64,000 nucleotides of DNA from assembly GCF_014451325.2 (NCBI RefSeq), contig NZ_JACSCH020000002.1, positions 434,001-498,000 of the forward strand. Reading direction: 5' to 3'. The DNA comes from Streptomyces sp. CB02980. GTDB taxonomy: Bacteria; Actinomycetota; Actinomycetes; Streptomycetales; Streptomycetaceae. The notes beneath the pieces were generated by a model. That model ran no database searches. It saw only the letters and a list, made by a program, of their open reading frames with translations, and was not told where the DNA came from. Within the stretch, counting starts at the first letter, position 1; the number at the start of each line of letters is the position of its first letter. Made by a program: the position numbers and the translations under genes. Below are positions 1 to 28,004 of the stretch, in pieces.

Positions 1-3000
1 CAGGCCGTAGCCGAGTCCGTTGTCGGGCAGGGCGCGCAGTTGCTCCTTGATCTGCCCCAGCGCGGCGACGGTCGCGGCGCCGCCGTCCAGCGCCTCGTCC
101 AGGTCGAGCGGGCCGGGATCGAGCCGGACGGGGAAGCGGCTGGTGAACCAGCCGACCGTACGGGACAGGTCGAGGGTCTCGTCGAGTTCCTCGCGGCCGT
201 GGCCCTCCATGTCGACGAGGACCGCGTGGGACGCGTCCTGGGTCCAGCGGCGGCGCCAGCGGGCGACCGCGAGGGTCAGGCCGGTGAGCAGCACGTCGTT
301 GATCTGGGTGCGGAACCGGGCCGGAACGTCGGTCAGCAGCGCCGTCGTCAGGTCCGCGGGGAGGGCGGCCGTCAGATGCTCGGCGGTCTCCCGGGTGTCG
401 ACGGCGGGGTCGAGAGGGCGCGCGCCGAGGAGCGGGTCGCGGCCCTGCGTCTGCTGCCGCCACAGCGGGAGTTCGGCGATCCGGGCCGGGTTCTGCGCCT
501 CCATGACGAGGGCCTGCGCCCAGCGGCGGAAGGTCGAGCCGACCGGGGCGGGCCGCGGGTCGCGGCCGTCGCGGGCGGCCTGCCAGGCGGCGGCGAGGTC
601 CGGCAGCAGGATCCGCCACGACACGCCGTCGACCACGAGGTGGTGCAGGAGGACGAGGAGGAGGCCCTGCTCGTCCGGGCCGGCGTCGAACCAGACGACC
701 TGGAGCAGGACGCCGTTCTCCGGGTCGAGCCGGCGCCGGGCCTCCTCGCCGTGCGCGGAGACCGCGGCGGCGACGTCGCCGGCATCGGCCGCGGCGTCCC
801 GGACGTCGACGCGGCTGACGCAGGAACGGGCGTCGACCGTGCCGCGCGGCGCGGTCTCCAGGTTCCACGGCAGGCCGAGTGCGGCACCGGTGAGCCGTGC
901 GCGCAGCACGTCGTGGTGGTCGACGACGGCCTGGACGGCCCCGGTCAGCTCGTCCTGTCCGAGGCCCCCGGGAACCCGGAGCAGCACGGACTGGTTGAGG
1001 CCCTGGAACGGGCCGCCGAGCTGGTGCAGCCAGCGGACCACCGGGGTGCCGGGGACGGCGCCGACGCCGTCGTCGGCGACGGGCGCGGCCTCCGCGGCGG
1101 CGGGGCGGATCGCGGACACCAGCTCCGCGACGGTCTGGTGGCGGAAGATGTCCCGCGGTGTGAGGACGAGCCCGGCCTGGCGGGCCCGGCCGGCGACCTG
1201 GATGGCGTTGATGCTGTCGCCGCCCAGGGCGAAGAAGTTGTCGTCGGCGCCGACTCCGGCCAGGCCGAGGACCTCGCCGACGATCCGGCAGAGCAGAGCC
1301 TGCGGGTCGTCGTCGGCGGACGGCTCCGGGGACCGTTCCGCCGCCGGGGCGGCCGGGGCGGTCCCGGGCTGCTCGGGGGCGGGCAGCGCGGCCTTGTCGG
1401 TCTTGCCGTTGACGGTCAGCGGGACCCGGTCGATCTCCATGAGGACGGACGGCAGCAGGTGCGCCGGCAGGGCGGCCCGCAGGTACGTCCGTACCGCTCC
1501 GAGGTCGAGTCCGGCACCCGCCTCCGCGACGAGGTAGCCGACGAGCTGCCGAACGCCCGGACGGTCCTCCCGGACGGTCGCGACGGCGCGGTCGACGCCC
1601 GGCGCGCCCGTCAGGGCGGACTCCACCTCTCCGAGTTCGATCCGGAAGCCGCGCAGCTTCACCTGGCCGTCGGCCCGGCCGACGAACCGCAGCCGGCCGT
1701 CGCGCATCCGGCTGACCACGTCGCCGGTGCGGTACATCCGGCTGCCGGGCGGCCCGAACGGGTCGGCGACGAACCGCTCGGCGCTCAGGCCGGGCCGGCG
1801 GAGGTAGCCACGGGCCACGCCGATCCCGGCGACGTAGAGCTCGCCGGGGACGCCGACCGGGACCGGCCGCAGCCGGTGGTCGAGGACGTGGACGCGGGTG
1901 TTGGGCAGCGGGCCGCCGATCGGCGGCACCCCGGCCTCGGGGGCGAGCGGTCCGGCCATGGTGCAGGAGACCGTGGTCTCGGTGGGGCCGTACGCGTTGA
2001 ACATGCGCCGCCCGGGCGCCCAGGTGGCGACCAGACCGGCCGGGGCGGCCTCGCCGGCCGTCACAAGGGTGCGGACGGTGCGCAGGCTCGCGGGCGAGAG
2101 CTGGGCGAGCACCGCGGGCGGCAGCGTCGCGTGGGTCACGCCCTGCTCGCGCAGCAGCGCGGGCAGTTCGGCGACCTGGAGCAGCATGTCGGCCGGGCCG
2201 AGCACCAGGCACGCGCCGGCGGACAGCGGAGTGCAGATCTCCGACATCGCGGCGTCGAAGCTGAGCGACGCGAACTGCAGCGCCCTGCTTCCCGGGCCCA
2301 TCGCGTACGGACCGGTCCGGGCCAGGACGATGTTGGGGATGCCGCCGTGCTCGACGACGACGCCCTTGGGGCGACCGGTGGAGCCGGAGGTGTAGATCAC
2401 GTACGCGGGCGTGCGGGCCGTCAGCGAGGCGGTCCGGTCGGCGTCGACCGGGTTCCGCGCCTGCTGGGCGGCGAGTGCGGCGACGGTGTCCGGCGCATCG
2501 ACGACGATCCGCCCGGCGGCGACCGCGGACGGCACGCGCTCCTCGGCGTCGGTGCTGGTGACGACCAGGCAGGGCCGGGCGTCCTCGAAGAAGTACGCGA
2601 TGCGGTCGGCCGGGTATTCGGTGTCGACCGGCAGGTAGGCAGCGCCGGACTTCAGCACGGCGAGCACGGCGACGATCATCTCCGGCGACCGCGGCACCGC
2701 GATCGCCACGATCGACTCGGGACCCGCGCCGCGCCCGATCAGCAGATGCGCCAGCCGGTTCGCCCGCTCGTTCAGCTCCGCGTACGTGAGGGTCACGTCG
2801 CCCGCGGACAGGGCGGGCGCGTCGGGGGTGCGGGCGACCTGGGCCTCGATCAGCTCCGGGACGAGGAGGTCCGGGAGCGGGCGGGCGGTGTCGTTCCAGC
2901 CGTACAGCAGCAGCTCGCGCTCGGCGGCGTCGAGGATGTCGAGGTCCTCGATCCGCCGGTCGGCGTCCGCGACCACGGCCTTCAGGACGGTGACGAGACG

Positions 3001-6000
3001 CTGCGCCATCGCCTCGACCGTCGCACGGTCGAACAGGTCCGCCGCGTAGGCGACGGTGCCGTGCAGACCGGCCGGTCCGTCCTCGTCGGAGCGCTGCTCG
3101 GAGAGCCGCACCGACAGGTCGAACTTGGCGCGCCCGGCCCCGTCGCCGGCCGGCTCGCCGACGGCGTCGACGGTCAGTCCGGCGAGGCGCACATCGGCCC
3201 GCGAGACGTTGTCCAGGGAGAGCATGACCTGGAACAGCGGGTGGTGCGCGGTCGACCGGCGCAGCGCGACCGCGTCCACGACCCGCTCGAACGGCACGTC
3301 CTGGTGGGCGTAGGCGGCGAGGTCGGTCTCCCGGACCCGGGCCAGCAGCTCGCGGAAGGACGGGTTGCCGGACGTGTCCGTGCGCAGCACCAGCGTGTTG
3401 ACGAAGAATCCGACCAGGTCGTCGAGCGCCTCGTCGCCGCGCCCCGCGACCGGCGTGCCGAGCGGGACGTCCGTACCCGCGCCGAGGCGGGTCAGCAGGC
3501 TCGCCAGCGCCGCCTGGAGGACCATGAAGACCGTGGTCCGGCTGGAGCGGGCGAGGTCGAGCAGCCCGGCGTGCAGCTCGCCGTCGAGCGTGAGCGGCAC
3601 GAGTCCGCCCTCGTGGCCTGCCTCCTCCGGGCGGGGCCGGTCGGTGGGCAACGCCAGCACTTCGGGCAGGCCCGCGAGGGTCTGCTTCCAATGGGCGAGC
3701 CGGCGGGCGATCTCGCTGTCCGGGTCGGCCTCGTCGCCCAGTACCTCGCGCTGCCACAGCGCGTAGTCCGCGTACTGGACCGGGAGCGGCGCCCACTGCG
3801 GCGCGCCGCCCTCGGCGCGCGCGGTGTACGCGGCGGCCAGGTCCCGGACCAGGGGCCCCATCGAGGAGGCGTCGCCGGCGATGTGGTGCAGCACCAGCAC
3901 GAGGACGTGGTCCTCGGGTCCGAGCTCCAACAGCTGGGCGCGCAGCGGCAGATCGGTGTCCAGGGCGAAGTCGGTGCGCTGCGCGGCGGTTACGGCCGCC
4001 TCGACGGCGCACTCCTCGACCTGGACGACGTGCAGATAGGGACGCGCCTCGGCCGGGTCGAGCACGACCTGCGAGGGCGTGCCGTCGGACGTCGCGGGGA
4101 AGACGGTGCGCAGCGACTCGTGGCGGGTCACCACGTCGGCGAGCGCGGTCTCCAGCGCGACCGCGTCCAGCGGGCCGCGGAGCCGGGTGACCATCGGGAT
4201 GTTGTACGTGCCGGCCGTCGCACCGAGCCGGCTCAGCGCCCAGAGGCGGCGCTGCGCGTAGGAGAGCGGGATCTCGGCCGGCCGCTGCCACGGGACGAGC
4301 GCGGGCCTGGTCTCCCCTCCTCGCTCCAGGTACGGGGCGAGGGCGGCGACGGTCGGGGTCTCGAACAGTGCGCGGACGGGGAGTTCGACACCGAGGACGG
4401 TGCGGATCCGGGAGACGAGCCGGGTCGCGAGCAGGGAGTGCCCGCCGAGGTCGAAGAAACTCTCGTCGATCCCGACCCGGGCCAGGCCCAGGATCTCCGC
4501 GAACAGCCCGCAGAGGATGTCCTCCTGGGCCGTACGCGCCTCACGCCGGACGACACCCGAGGCGATGGGCGCGGGCAGTGCCTTGCGGTCCGTCTTCCCG
4601 TTCGGCGTCAACGGCACCGCGTCGAGGACCACGACCGCCGACGGGACCATGTACTCCGGCAGCAGGCGGGCCACCGCACGGCGGACCGCTTCCGTTTCCA
4701 GTGCCGTTCCCTCGGCGGGGACGACGTAGCCGACGAGCCGGCGGTCGTTCGGGGAGTCCTCACGGACCATGGCCACGGCACGGGCGACACCGTCCACCTT
4801 CGACAGTGCGGACTCGACCTCGCCGAGCTCGATGCGGTAGCCCCGCACCTTCACCTGATCGTCGACACGGCCGACGAACTCCAGAACACCCGAATCCGTC
4901 CACCGCACCAGGTCACCCGTCCGGTACATCCGCGAACCCGGCTCACCGAACGGATCCGTGACGAACCGCTCCGAGGTCAGCCCCGGACGACCGAGGTAGC
5001 CGCGGGCGACTCCCTCACCGGCGATGTACAGCTCGCCGGACACGCCCGGCGGAACCAGACGCAGACGACCATCGAGGACGTAGACCTGCGTATTGGCGAT
5101 CGGCGCGCCGATCGGCGTACCACCGTCACCCGACAGCAGCGCGCTGGTCGACCAGATCGTCGTCTCCGTCGGCCCGTACATGTTCCACACCGACGCACCC
5201 GCCTGCGCCAGCACATCGGCGAGGGCGGCGTCCACGGCCTCGCCACCGACAAGGATCTTCAGACCCTGCGCAACCTCCGGGTCCGTCTCCGTCAGCGCAC
5301 GCCACAGGCTCGGCGTCGCCTGCATCACCGCGATGTCCTCGGACCGCACCAGAGCGCCCAACCGCGCCGGATCACGCACCACATCACGGTCCGCGATCAC
5401 CACGACGGCACCGGACACCAGCGGCAGGAAGACCTCGAGCAACGAGATGTCGAAGCCGAACGTCGTCACCGCCAGCCACTTCTCCCCCGCCGACAGCTCC
5501 ACCTGCGAACCCATCGACCACAGGAAGTTCCGCAGCGCGCCATGCGGCACGACCACACCCTTCGGCCGACCCGTCGACCCCGACGTGTACAGCACATAGG
5601 CCGCGTCGCCCGCCGACACCTCACACTTCCCCACCAACTCCGTGGCAGGCTCGATGCCGTCCAGGAGCAGTACGGGGGCGGCGGACCCTTCCGGCAGCCG
5701 GTCAGCAGCCTCATGGTTCGACAGGATCACCGAGGGAGCGGCGTCGGAGAGGATGTAGGCGATGCGATCGGCCGGGAAGTCCAGATCCACCGGCAGGAAC
5801 GCCCCACCCGCAAGACCCACACCCAGCATCGCCACCACCGCATCCACCGAACGCGGCACCGCCAACGCCACCACCGAACCACGACCCACACCCACAGCCG
5901 TCAGCTCATTCGCCACACCCACCGCACGCGACCACAACTCCCCGTACGACAACCGCACCTCACCACACACCACCGCCGGCGCCTCCGGCACCCGCGCCAC

Positions 6001-9000
6001 ACACTCCGCGAACCACACCGGCACCACACCCACCGGCACCACAGCACCCGTCGCATTCCACCCGCTCACCAACCGCCCACGCTCGGCGGCGTCGAGGATG
6101 TCGATGTCGCCGATGGAGCGGTCGGGGTCGGCGACGACGGCACGCAGCAGGCGCTCCAGTCGGTCGACGACGGTGTCGACGGTGTCGCGGTCGAAGAGGT
6201 CGGCGGAGTAGTCGGCGACGCCTTCGAGGCCGTTCGGGACGCCGTTCGCGGTGTGCCGTTCGCCGAGGCCGAGGGAGAGGTCGAACCGCGCCCAGGAGGA
6301 AGCGCCGGCCTCGGCGGACACGGTCAGGCCGGGCAGTTCGAGCGCGGCGTCGCGGGAGTTCTGCACGGTCAGCGTCACCTGGAAGAGCGGGTGACGGGTC
6401 AGCGAGCGCTGCGGGTTGAGCGCCTCGACGATCCGCTCGAACGGCAGGTCCTGGTTGGCGTACGCGGCGAGGTCGGTGTCCCGGACGCGGGCGAGCAGTT
6501 CGCGGAAGGACGGGGCGCCGGAGGTGTCGGTGCGCAGGACCAGGGTGTTCAGGAAGAAGCCGACGAGGTCGTCGAGGGTGTCGTCGGTGCGGCCGGCGAT
6601 CGGGGCGCCGATCGGTATGTCGTCGCCCGCGCCGAGCCGGCTGAGGACGGACGCCAGTCCGGCCTGGAGGACCATGAAGAGGCTGGTGCCCGTGGAGCCG
6701 GCGAGGGCCAGCAGCCGGCGGTGCAACTGGGCGTCGAAGGCGAAGCGCAGCTTCGCGCCGCGCTGGGCGCCGGTCAGCGGCCGGGGCCGGTCGGTGGGCA
6801 GGGCGAGCTCCTCCGGCAGACCGGCGAGCACGTCGGTCCAGTGGGCGAGCTGGCGGGCGATCTCGCTGTCCGGGTCGGCCTCGTCGCCGAGCAGCTCGCG
6901 CTGCCACAGCGTGTAGTCGGCGTACTGGACGGGGAGCGGCGTCCACTGCGGGGCGTCACCCCGGAGGCGGGCCGTGTAGGCCGTGGAGAGGTCCGTGGCG
7001 AGTGGGGCGAGGGACCAGGCGTCACCGGCGATGTGGTGCAGGACGAGGACGAGGACGTGCTCGTCCGGGCCGGTGGCGAGCAGGGTGGCCCGCAGTGGGA
7101 CCTCCCGGGTCAGGTCGAAGCCGCGGCCGAGGAGTTCGGCGATCCTGTTCTGCGGGTCGGAGGCGTCGGCGGAGCTCTCCTCGGAGGCGTCCAGGACGGT
7201 GAGGCCGACGGGCTGCGCCTCGCCGTGGAGGACGGCCTGACGGGGTTCGCCGTCGGTGGCCGGGAAGACCGTCCGCAGACTCTCGTGGCGCTGTGTCACG
7301 TCTGCGAGCGCCGCGTCGAGGGACGCCCGGTCGAGGCCTCCGGACAGGCGCAGGACCATGGGGATGTTGTAGAGCGGGCTCGTCGGGTCCATCTGGTTGA
7401 TGAACCACAGGCGGCGCTGGGCGAACGACAGCGGGACCGCGTCGGGCCGCTCGGCCGGGGCGGGGGCCGGGCGGGCCGAGCCGGCGCCGTCGAGGCGCTC
7501 GGTAAGACCGGCGACGGTCGGGGCCTCGAAGAGGGCCCGGATGCCGAGCTGGACGCCGAGGACCGAGCGGATGCGGCTGAGCAGCCGGGTCGCGAGCAGC
7601 GAGTGGCCGCCGAGCGCGAAGAAGCCGTCGTGGATGCCGACCCGGCCGACGCCGAGGACCTCGGCGAACAGACCGCACAGGATCGCTTCCTGCGGGGTGC
7701 GCGGTTCCCGGCCCCGTACCGCCGCGGTCTGCTGCGGCGCGGGCAGGGCCGTGCGGTCGGTCTTGCCGTTCGGGGTCAGCGGCACCGCGTCGAGGATGAC
7801 GACCGCCGAGGGGACCATGTACTCGGGCAGCACGGCGGCGACATGGCGGCGGACCGCCTCGGCGTCCGGGGCCGCGCCCTCGACGGGGACGAGGTAACCG
7901 ACCAGACGACGGTTGCCGGGGGTGTCCTCGCGTACGGCGGCGACGGCGCGGGCGACGCCGGGGACCGCGGAGAGCGCGGACTCGACCTCGCCGAGCTCGA
8001 TGCGGTGGCCGCGGACCTTGACCTGGTCGTCGGCGCGGCCGACGAACTCCAGGGCGCCGTCGTGGCGGTGGCGGACCACGTCGCCGGTGCGGTACATCCG
8101 TGTGCCGACGGGGCCGAACGGGTCGGCGACGAAGCGTTCGGCGGTGAGCGCGGAGCGGTTCAGATAGCCGCGGGCCACGCCGTCGCCGGCGAGGTACAGC
8201 TCGCCGGGGACGCCGGCCGGGACCGGGTTGAGCCGCCGGTCGAGCACGTACGCCTGGGTGTTGCGCAACGGACGGCCGATCGGGACGGCTCCGTCCGGCA
8301 GTTCCTCGCCGGGGGCGATGCGGAACTGGACGGCGCTGACGGTGGTCTCGGTGGGGCCGTAGACGTTGAAGACCGCGCCGTCCTGGTGCCGACGGCGCCA
8401 GGGGGCGACGGCGGCCGAGGTGAGGGCCTCGCCGGCGACGAGGAGTTCGGCGTCGACCTCGGCCGGCTCGACGGAGTCGGTGAGCGGGCCGAGGTGGCTG
8501 GGCGTCACCTTCAGCAGGCTGAAGTCCTGCTCGACGGCTCCTTCGAGGAAGTCGGTGAGCCGGATGCGTCCGCCGACGGTGAGCGGGACGTGCAGCGAGG
8601 TCACCGTGGTGTCGAAGGAGACCGAGGAGTGCAGCAGCACCGCTCCCGCGACGCCCCGGTAGTCGGCGGCGGCGCCCGCGACGTAGTCGGCGAGGCCCGC
8701 GTGACGGACGACGACGCCCTTCGGGGTGCCGGTGGAGCCGGAGGTGTAGATCACGTACGCGGCGTGGTCGGCCAGCAGCGGTCCTGTGCGGTCCGCGTCG
8801 GCGGGGTCGTCCGCACGCTGCCCGGCGAGTTCGGCGGCGGTCGCCGGGGCGTCGAGGGCCAGGAGTGGCTTGGTGGCGGCCTTGGGCAGGTGCGGCACGA
8901 CGTCCCGGGTGGTGACGACCAGGGCGGGCGCGGCGTCGGCCAGCATGTAGGCGATGCGGTCGGCGGGGTACTCGGTGTCGACCGGCAGGTAGGCAGCGCC

Positions 9001-12000
9001 GGACTTCAGTACGGCGAGGACGGCGACGACCATCTCCGCCGACCGCGGCACCGCGATCGCCACGATCGACTCGGGACCCGCGCCCCGCCCGATCAGCAGA
9101 TGCGCCAGCCGGTTCGCGCGCTCGTTCAGCTCCGCGTACGTCAGGGTGACGTCGCCGCCGGTCACGGCCGCTGCGTCCGGGGTGCGGGCGGCCTGGGCCT
9201 CGATCATCTGCGGCACGAGCAGGTCCGGCAGGGGGCGGGCGGTGTCGTTCCAGCCGTACAGCAGCAGCTCGCGCTCGGCGGCGTCGAGGATGTCGAGGTC
9301 CTCGATCCGCCGGTCGGCGTCCGCGACCACGGCCTTCAGGACGGTGACGAACCGGTCCGCCATCGCCTCGACCGTCGCGCGGTCGAACAGGTCCGTGGCG
9401 AACTCGGCGAGGGCGTCGAGGCCGGCGGGCGCGCCGTCGGCGGTGAGGCGCTCGTTGAGGCCGAAGGACAGGTCGAAGCGGGCCACGCCGCCGCTGCCCG
9501 GCTCGGCTCCGACGGTCAGACCCGGCAGCTCCAGGGTGGGGTGCGCGGTGTTCTGCAGGGCCAGCACGATCTGGAACAGGGGGTGGCGGCCGAGGGAGCG
9601 GGGCGGGTTCAGGGCCTCGACGAGGCGCTCGAACGGCACGTCCTGGTGGGCGTAGGCGGCGAGGTCGGTCTCCCGGACCCGGGCCAGCAGGTCACGGAAG
9701 GACGGGTTCCCCGAGGTGTCCGTGCGCAGCACGAGCTCGTTGATGAAGAAGCCGACCAGCTCCTCCGCGGCGTCGTCGGTGCGGCCCGCGATCGGGGTGC
9801 CGATCGGGATGTCCGTACCCGCGCCGAGGCGGGTCAGCAGGCTCGCCAGGGCCGCCTGGAGGACCATGAACAGGCTGGTGCCGGACTCCCGGGCGAGGGT
9901 CAGGAGCTGCCGGTGCAGCGCGGCGTCCAGGGCGAAGCGGATCCGCTCGCCCCGGTGCGAGGAGGCGTCGGGGCGCGGGCGGTCGGTGGGCAGGGTCAGC
10001 TCGTCGGGCAGGCCGGCCAGGGTCTGCGTCCAGTGGGCGAGCTGCCGGGCGATCTCGCTGTCCGGGTCGGCCTCGTCGCCCAGTACCTCACGCTGCCACA
10101 GCGCGTAGTCGGCGTACTGGACGGGCAGCGGGGACCACTGCGGCTCGGCGCCCTCGCACCGGGCGGTGTAGGCATCGCCCAGGTCTCGGGCGAGCGGCCG
10201 CATGGACCAGGCGTCGCCGGCGCTGTGGTGCAGCACCAGCACGAGGACGTGCTCGTCCGGACCGACGGTGAGCAGCGTGGCCCGCAGTGGGGTCTGCTCG
10301 GCCAGGTCGAAACCGTGCCGGACGGTCGCGGCGACCTGCGCGGCCACCTCGTCCTCCGTGACGTCGGCGGTCCGCAGGATGCGGCCCGTGACGGTCTCGG
10401 CGTCGAGCACGACCTGCGTGGGCGTGCCGTCGGGTGCGGGGAAGACCGTACGCAGGGACTCGTGGCGGGTCACCACGTCGGCGAGCGCGGCCTCCAGCGC
10501 GACGGCGTCCAGCGGGCCGTGCAGGCGCAGGCCGAGGGAGATGTTGTAGAGCGGGCTGTCGGTGTCGAGCTGGTTGATGAACCACAGCCGCCGCTGCGCG
10601 TACGACAGCGGGATCTCGGCCGGCCGCCGCTGCGGGACGAGCGCGGTTCGGGCGGCCGCCGCGCCGCCGCCGTCGAGGTGACGGGCGAGGGCGGCGACGG
10701 TCGGGGTCTCGAACAGTGCGCGGACGGGGAGTTCGACACCCAGGACGGTGCGGATCCGGGAGACGAGCCGGGTCGCGAGCAGGGAGTGCCCGCCGAGGTC
10801 GAAGAAGCTGTCGTCGATCCCGACCCGGGCCAGGCCCAGGATCTCGGCGAACAGCCCGCAGAGGATGTCCTCCTGAGCCGAACGCGCCTCACGGCGGACG
10901 ACGCCCGAGGCGATGGGCGCGGGCAGTGCCTTGCGGTCCGTCTTCCCGTTCGGCGTCAACGGCACGGACTCCAGGACGACCACACCGGAGGGGACCATGT
11001 ACTCGGGGAGGAGCGCGGCGGTTCGACGACGGACCGACTCCGGTTCGAGGGAGACTCCCTCGGCGGGGACGACGTAGCCGACGAGCCGGCGGTCGTTCGG
11101 GGAGTCCTCACGGACCATGGCCACGGCACGGGCGACACCGTCCACCTTCGACAGTGCCGATTCGACCTCGCCGAGCTCGATGCGGTAGCCCCGCACCTTC
11201 ACCTGGTCGTCGGCGCGGCCGACGAACTCCAGAACACCCGACTCCGTCCAACGGACCAGGTCACCCGTCCGGTACATGCGCGCGCCAGGCTCACCGAACG
11301 GATCGGTGACGAACCGCTCCGAGGTGAGGCCGGGCCGCCCCAGGTAGCCACGGGCCACACCGTCGCCCGCGATGTAGAGCTCGCCGGAGACGCCGGGCGG
11401 CACGAGGCGGAGCCGGCTGTCGAGGACGTAGACCTGGGTGTTGGCGATCGGCGCGCCGATCGGCGTACCACCGTCACCCGTCAGAAGGGCAGTCGTCGAC
11501 CAGATCGTCGTCTCGGTCGGACCGTACATGTTCCACACCGATACGCCGGCCTGCGCCAGTACACCCGCCAAAGCGGCGTCCACGGCCTCGCCACCGACCA
11601 GGATCTTCAGACCCTCCGCGGCCTCCGGGTCCGTCTCGGCCAGCGCGCGCCACAGACTGGGCGTCGCCTGCATCACCGACACACCCTCGGAGCGCACCAG
11701 AGCGCCCAAGCGCTGTGGATCACGCACCACATCACGGTCCGCGATCACCACGACCGCGCCCGAGACCAGCGGCAGGAACACCTCGAGCAGCGAGATGTCG
11801 AAGCCGAACGTCGTCACCGCCAGCCACTTCTCCCCCGCCGACAGCCCGACCTGCGAGCCCATCGACCACAGGAAGTTCCGCAGCGCGCCGTGCGGTACGA
11901 CCACGCCCTTGGGGCGGCCCGTCGAACCCGACGTGTACAGCACATACGCCGCGTCCTCCGCCGACACCCGGCACTCCCCCACCAGCTCGGCGGCAGGCTC

Positions 12001-13772
12001 GACGGAGTCGAGCAGCACCAGCGGCACAGTCGTTTCGGAGGGCAGACGGTCCGCGGTGTCACTGGTGGACAGGATCGCCGCGGGCTCGGCGTCGGAGAGG
12101 ATGTAGGCGATACGGTCGGCCGGGAAGTCCAGGTCCACCGGCAGGAACGCCCCACCCGCGAGACCCACGCCCAGCATCGCCACCACCGTGTCCACCGAAC
12201 GCGGCACCGCCAACGCCACCACCGCACCACGACCCACACCCGCAGCGGTCAACTCGTTCGCCACACCCACCGCACGGGACCACAACTCCCCGTACGACAG
12301 ACGCACCTCACCGCACACCACCGCCGGCGCCTCCGGCGCCCGCGCCGCACACTCCGCGAACCACACCGGCAGCACATCCACCGGCACCACAGAGGTCGTC
12401 GCGTTCACACCGCTCACCAGCCGGTCACGCTCTACGGCGTCGAGGACGTCGACCGCACCCACGGGCCGGTCCGCGTCCATGACCGCCGCGCGCAGCACAC
12501 GCTCCAGTCGTCGCACGATCCGTTCGGCCGCCGTGTGGTCGAAGAGGTCGGGGCGGTAGTCGAGGCGCATCTGCACGCCGGCCGCCGTCCGGGAGACGAC
12601 GAGGGTGAGCGGGTAGTGGGTGGCGTCACGGCCCTTGGCGCCGACGAGGCGCAGCCCGGAATCGAGCCGGGCGCCCTCGGCGGCCGGGTCCACGGGGTAG
12701 TTCTCCACGAGGACGGTGGTGTCGAAGAGTTCGCCGCCGCCGGCCAGCGCCTGGATCTCGGCGAGGCCGAGGTGCTGGTGCGGGCCGAGGTCGGCCTGTT
12801 CGTTCTGCACGCGGGCGAGGGCCTTGGACCACGGTTCGTCATGGTCGAGGGCGACGCGGACCGGGACGGTGTTGATGAAGAGGCCGACCATGGACTCGAC
12901 GCCGGGCACCTCGGCCGGGCGGCCGGCCACGGTGGTGCCGAACACGACGTCGTCGCGGCCGGTGAGGCGGCCGAGGACGACGGCCCAGGCGAGCTGGACG
13001 ACGGTGTTGAGGGTGACGGCGCCGGTGGCGGCGAGTTCCGCGATGCCGTCGCCGAGGTCGGCGGGGAGCAGGGCCTCGACGCGCTCCGGCATGCGTGCCT
13101 CTCGGCCGGCGCCGGCCGGGGCGAGGCGGGTGGCCTCCTCGACGCCGGCGAGGGTGCGTCGCCAGACCTGCTCGGTCTCGGTGCGGTCCTGCGCGGCCAG
13201 CCACTGGAGGTAGTTCTTGTACGGGGTGACCGGCGGCAGGGCCTGTGCGCCCTTCTCGTACACGGTGAACAGTTCGCGCAGCACGACCGGCATGGACCAG
13301 CCGTCGAGCAGGATGTGGTGGTTGGTCACGACCAGCCGGTGCAGCGCGTCCTCGCGGCGGATCAGGAGGCAGCGGATCAGCGGCGGCGCGGCCAGGTCGA
13401 AGCGCTCGGCGCGGTCCTCGTCGGCGAGCCGGCCGAGTTCGGCCTCCCGCTCGTCCGCGGGCAGGTGGGTGAGGTCGGCCTCGCGCCAGGGCAGTTCGAC
13501 CTCGCGGAGGATGAACTGCACCGGCTTTCCGGAGCGTACGGAGCGGAATCCGGCCCGCAGGTTGGCGTGGCGCCGCAGCAGGGCGGCCATCGCCTCCTTG
13601 AGCCGGGCCGCGTCGAGCGGTCCCTCCAGGTCGACGGCGAGCTGGACGGCGTAGACGTCGGGGCCTTCGCCGTCGTCGAGCAGGGAGTGGAACAGGAGGC
13701 CTTCCTGCAGGGGGGACAGGGGCAGGACGCCCTCGAGTCCGGACGGCTTGCGGGCCGGTCGGCTGGTGTGCG

Positions 13773-13776
<4 letters not shown>
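1..13776 (-). CDS. Four-module NRPS (C-A-T)x4-E, 3' end outside window
   Basis: Second NRPS of the assembly line; 4592 codons lie in the window and the frame is still open at the left edge. The GTG start overlaps the TGA of the upstream NRPS (GTGA). Order: C (HHILLDG, about residue 160), A, T (GGHSL, about 994), C (HHSAGDA, 1187), A, T (2057), C (HHIAGDA, 2248), A, T (3110), C (HHIAGDA, 3299), A, T (GGDSI, 4185), E (HHLVVDG, 4379; PDNGLGYGL at the edge). The first C domain opens [14 protein letters not shown], as in D-donor (DCL) domains, fitting the E domain that ends the previous protein. Codes read by eye: module 5 DILQLGMIWK (Gly), module 6 DTTKLAVVSK (unresolved), module 7 DILQLGMIWK (Gly), module 8 DASTVAAVSK (Tyr or hydroxy-Tyr like), then epimerised. 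No termination domain is visible, so more must lie to the left. Confidence 0.97.
2597..3040 (-). repeat. C-A linker repeat, copy 1 (module 8)
   Basis: About 440 bases spanning the end of the C domain and the start of the A domain of module 8 are almost identical to 8951-9394 in module 6 (constant offset of 6354). Substrate-code regions of the two A domains are not part of the match and differ. Confidence 0.8.
4336..6075 (-). repeat. Gly-module repeat, copy 1 (A7 region)
   Basis: This stretch, covering the T and A domains of module 7, is nearly the same DNA sequence as 10683-12421 (constant offset of about 6347 bases). Both adenylation domains give the same code, DILQLGMIWK. Part of it (about 5400-6070) uses codons ending in G or T far more than the surrounding modules, which end mostly in C; on the plus strand this shows as a C-rich patch in G-rich surroundings. 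Confidence 0.85.
8951..9394 (-). repeat. C-A linker repeat, copy 2 (module 6)
   Basis: Partner of 2597-3040. The C domains upstream (around 3300-3560 and 9640-9870) are also unusually similar, so modules 6 and 8 share more sequence than either shares with modules 5 or 7. Confidence 0.8.
10683..12421 (-). repeat. Gly-module repeat, copy 2 (A5 region)
   Basis: Partner of 4336-6075, covering the T and A domains of module 5. The same codon-bias switch is visible (about 11700-12420). Likely origin is module duplication or gene conversion between the two Gly modules; that is inference. Confidence 0.85.
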
Positions 13777-28004
<14,228 letters not shown>

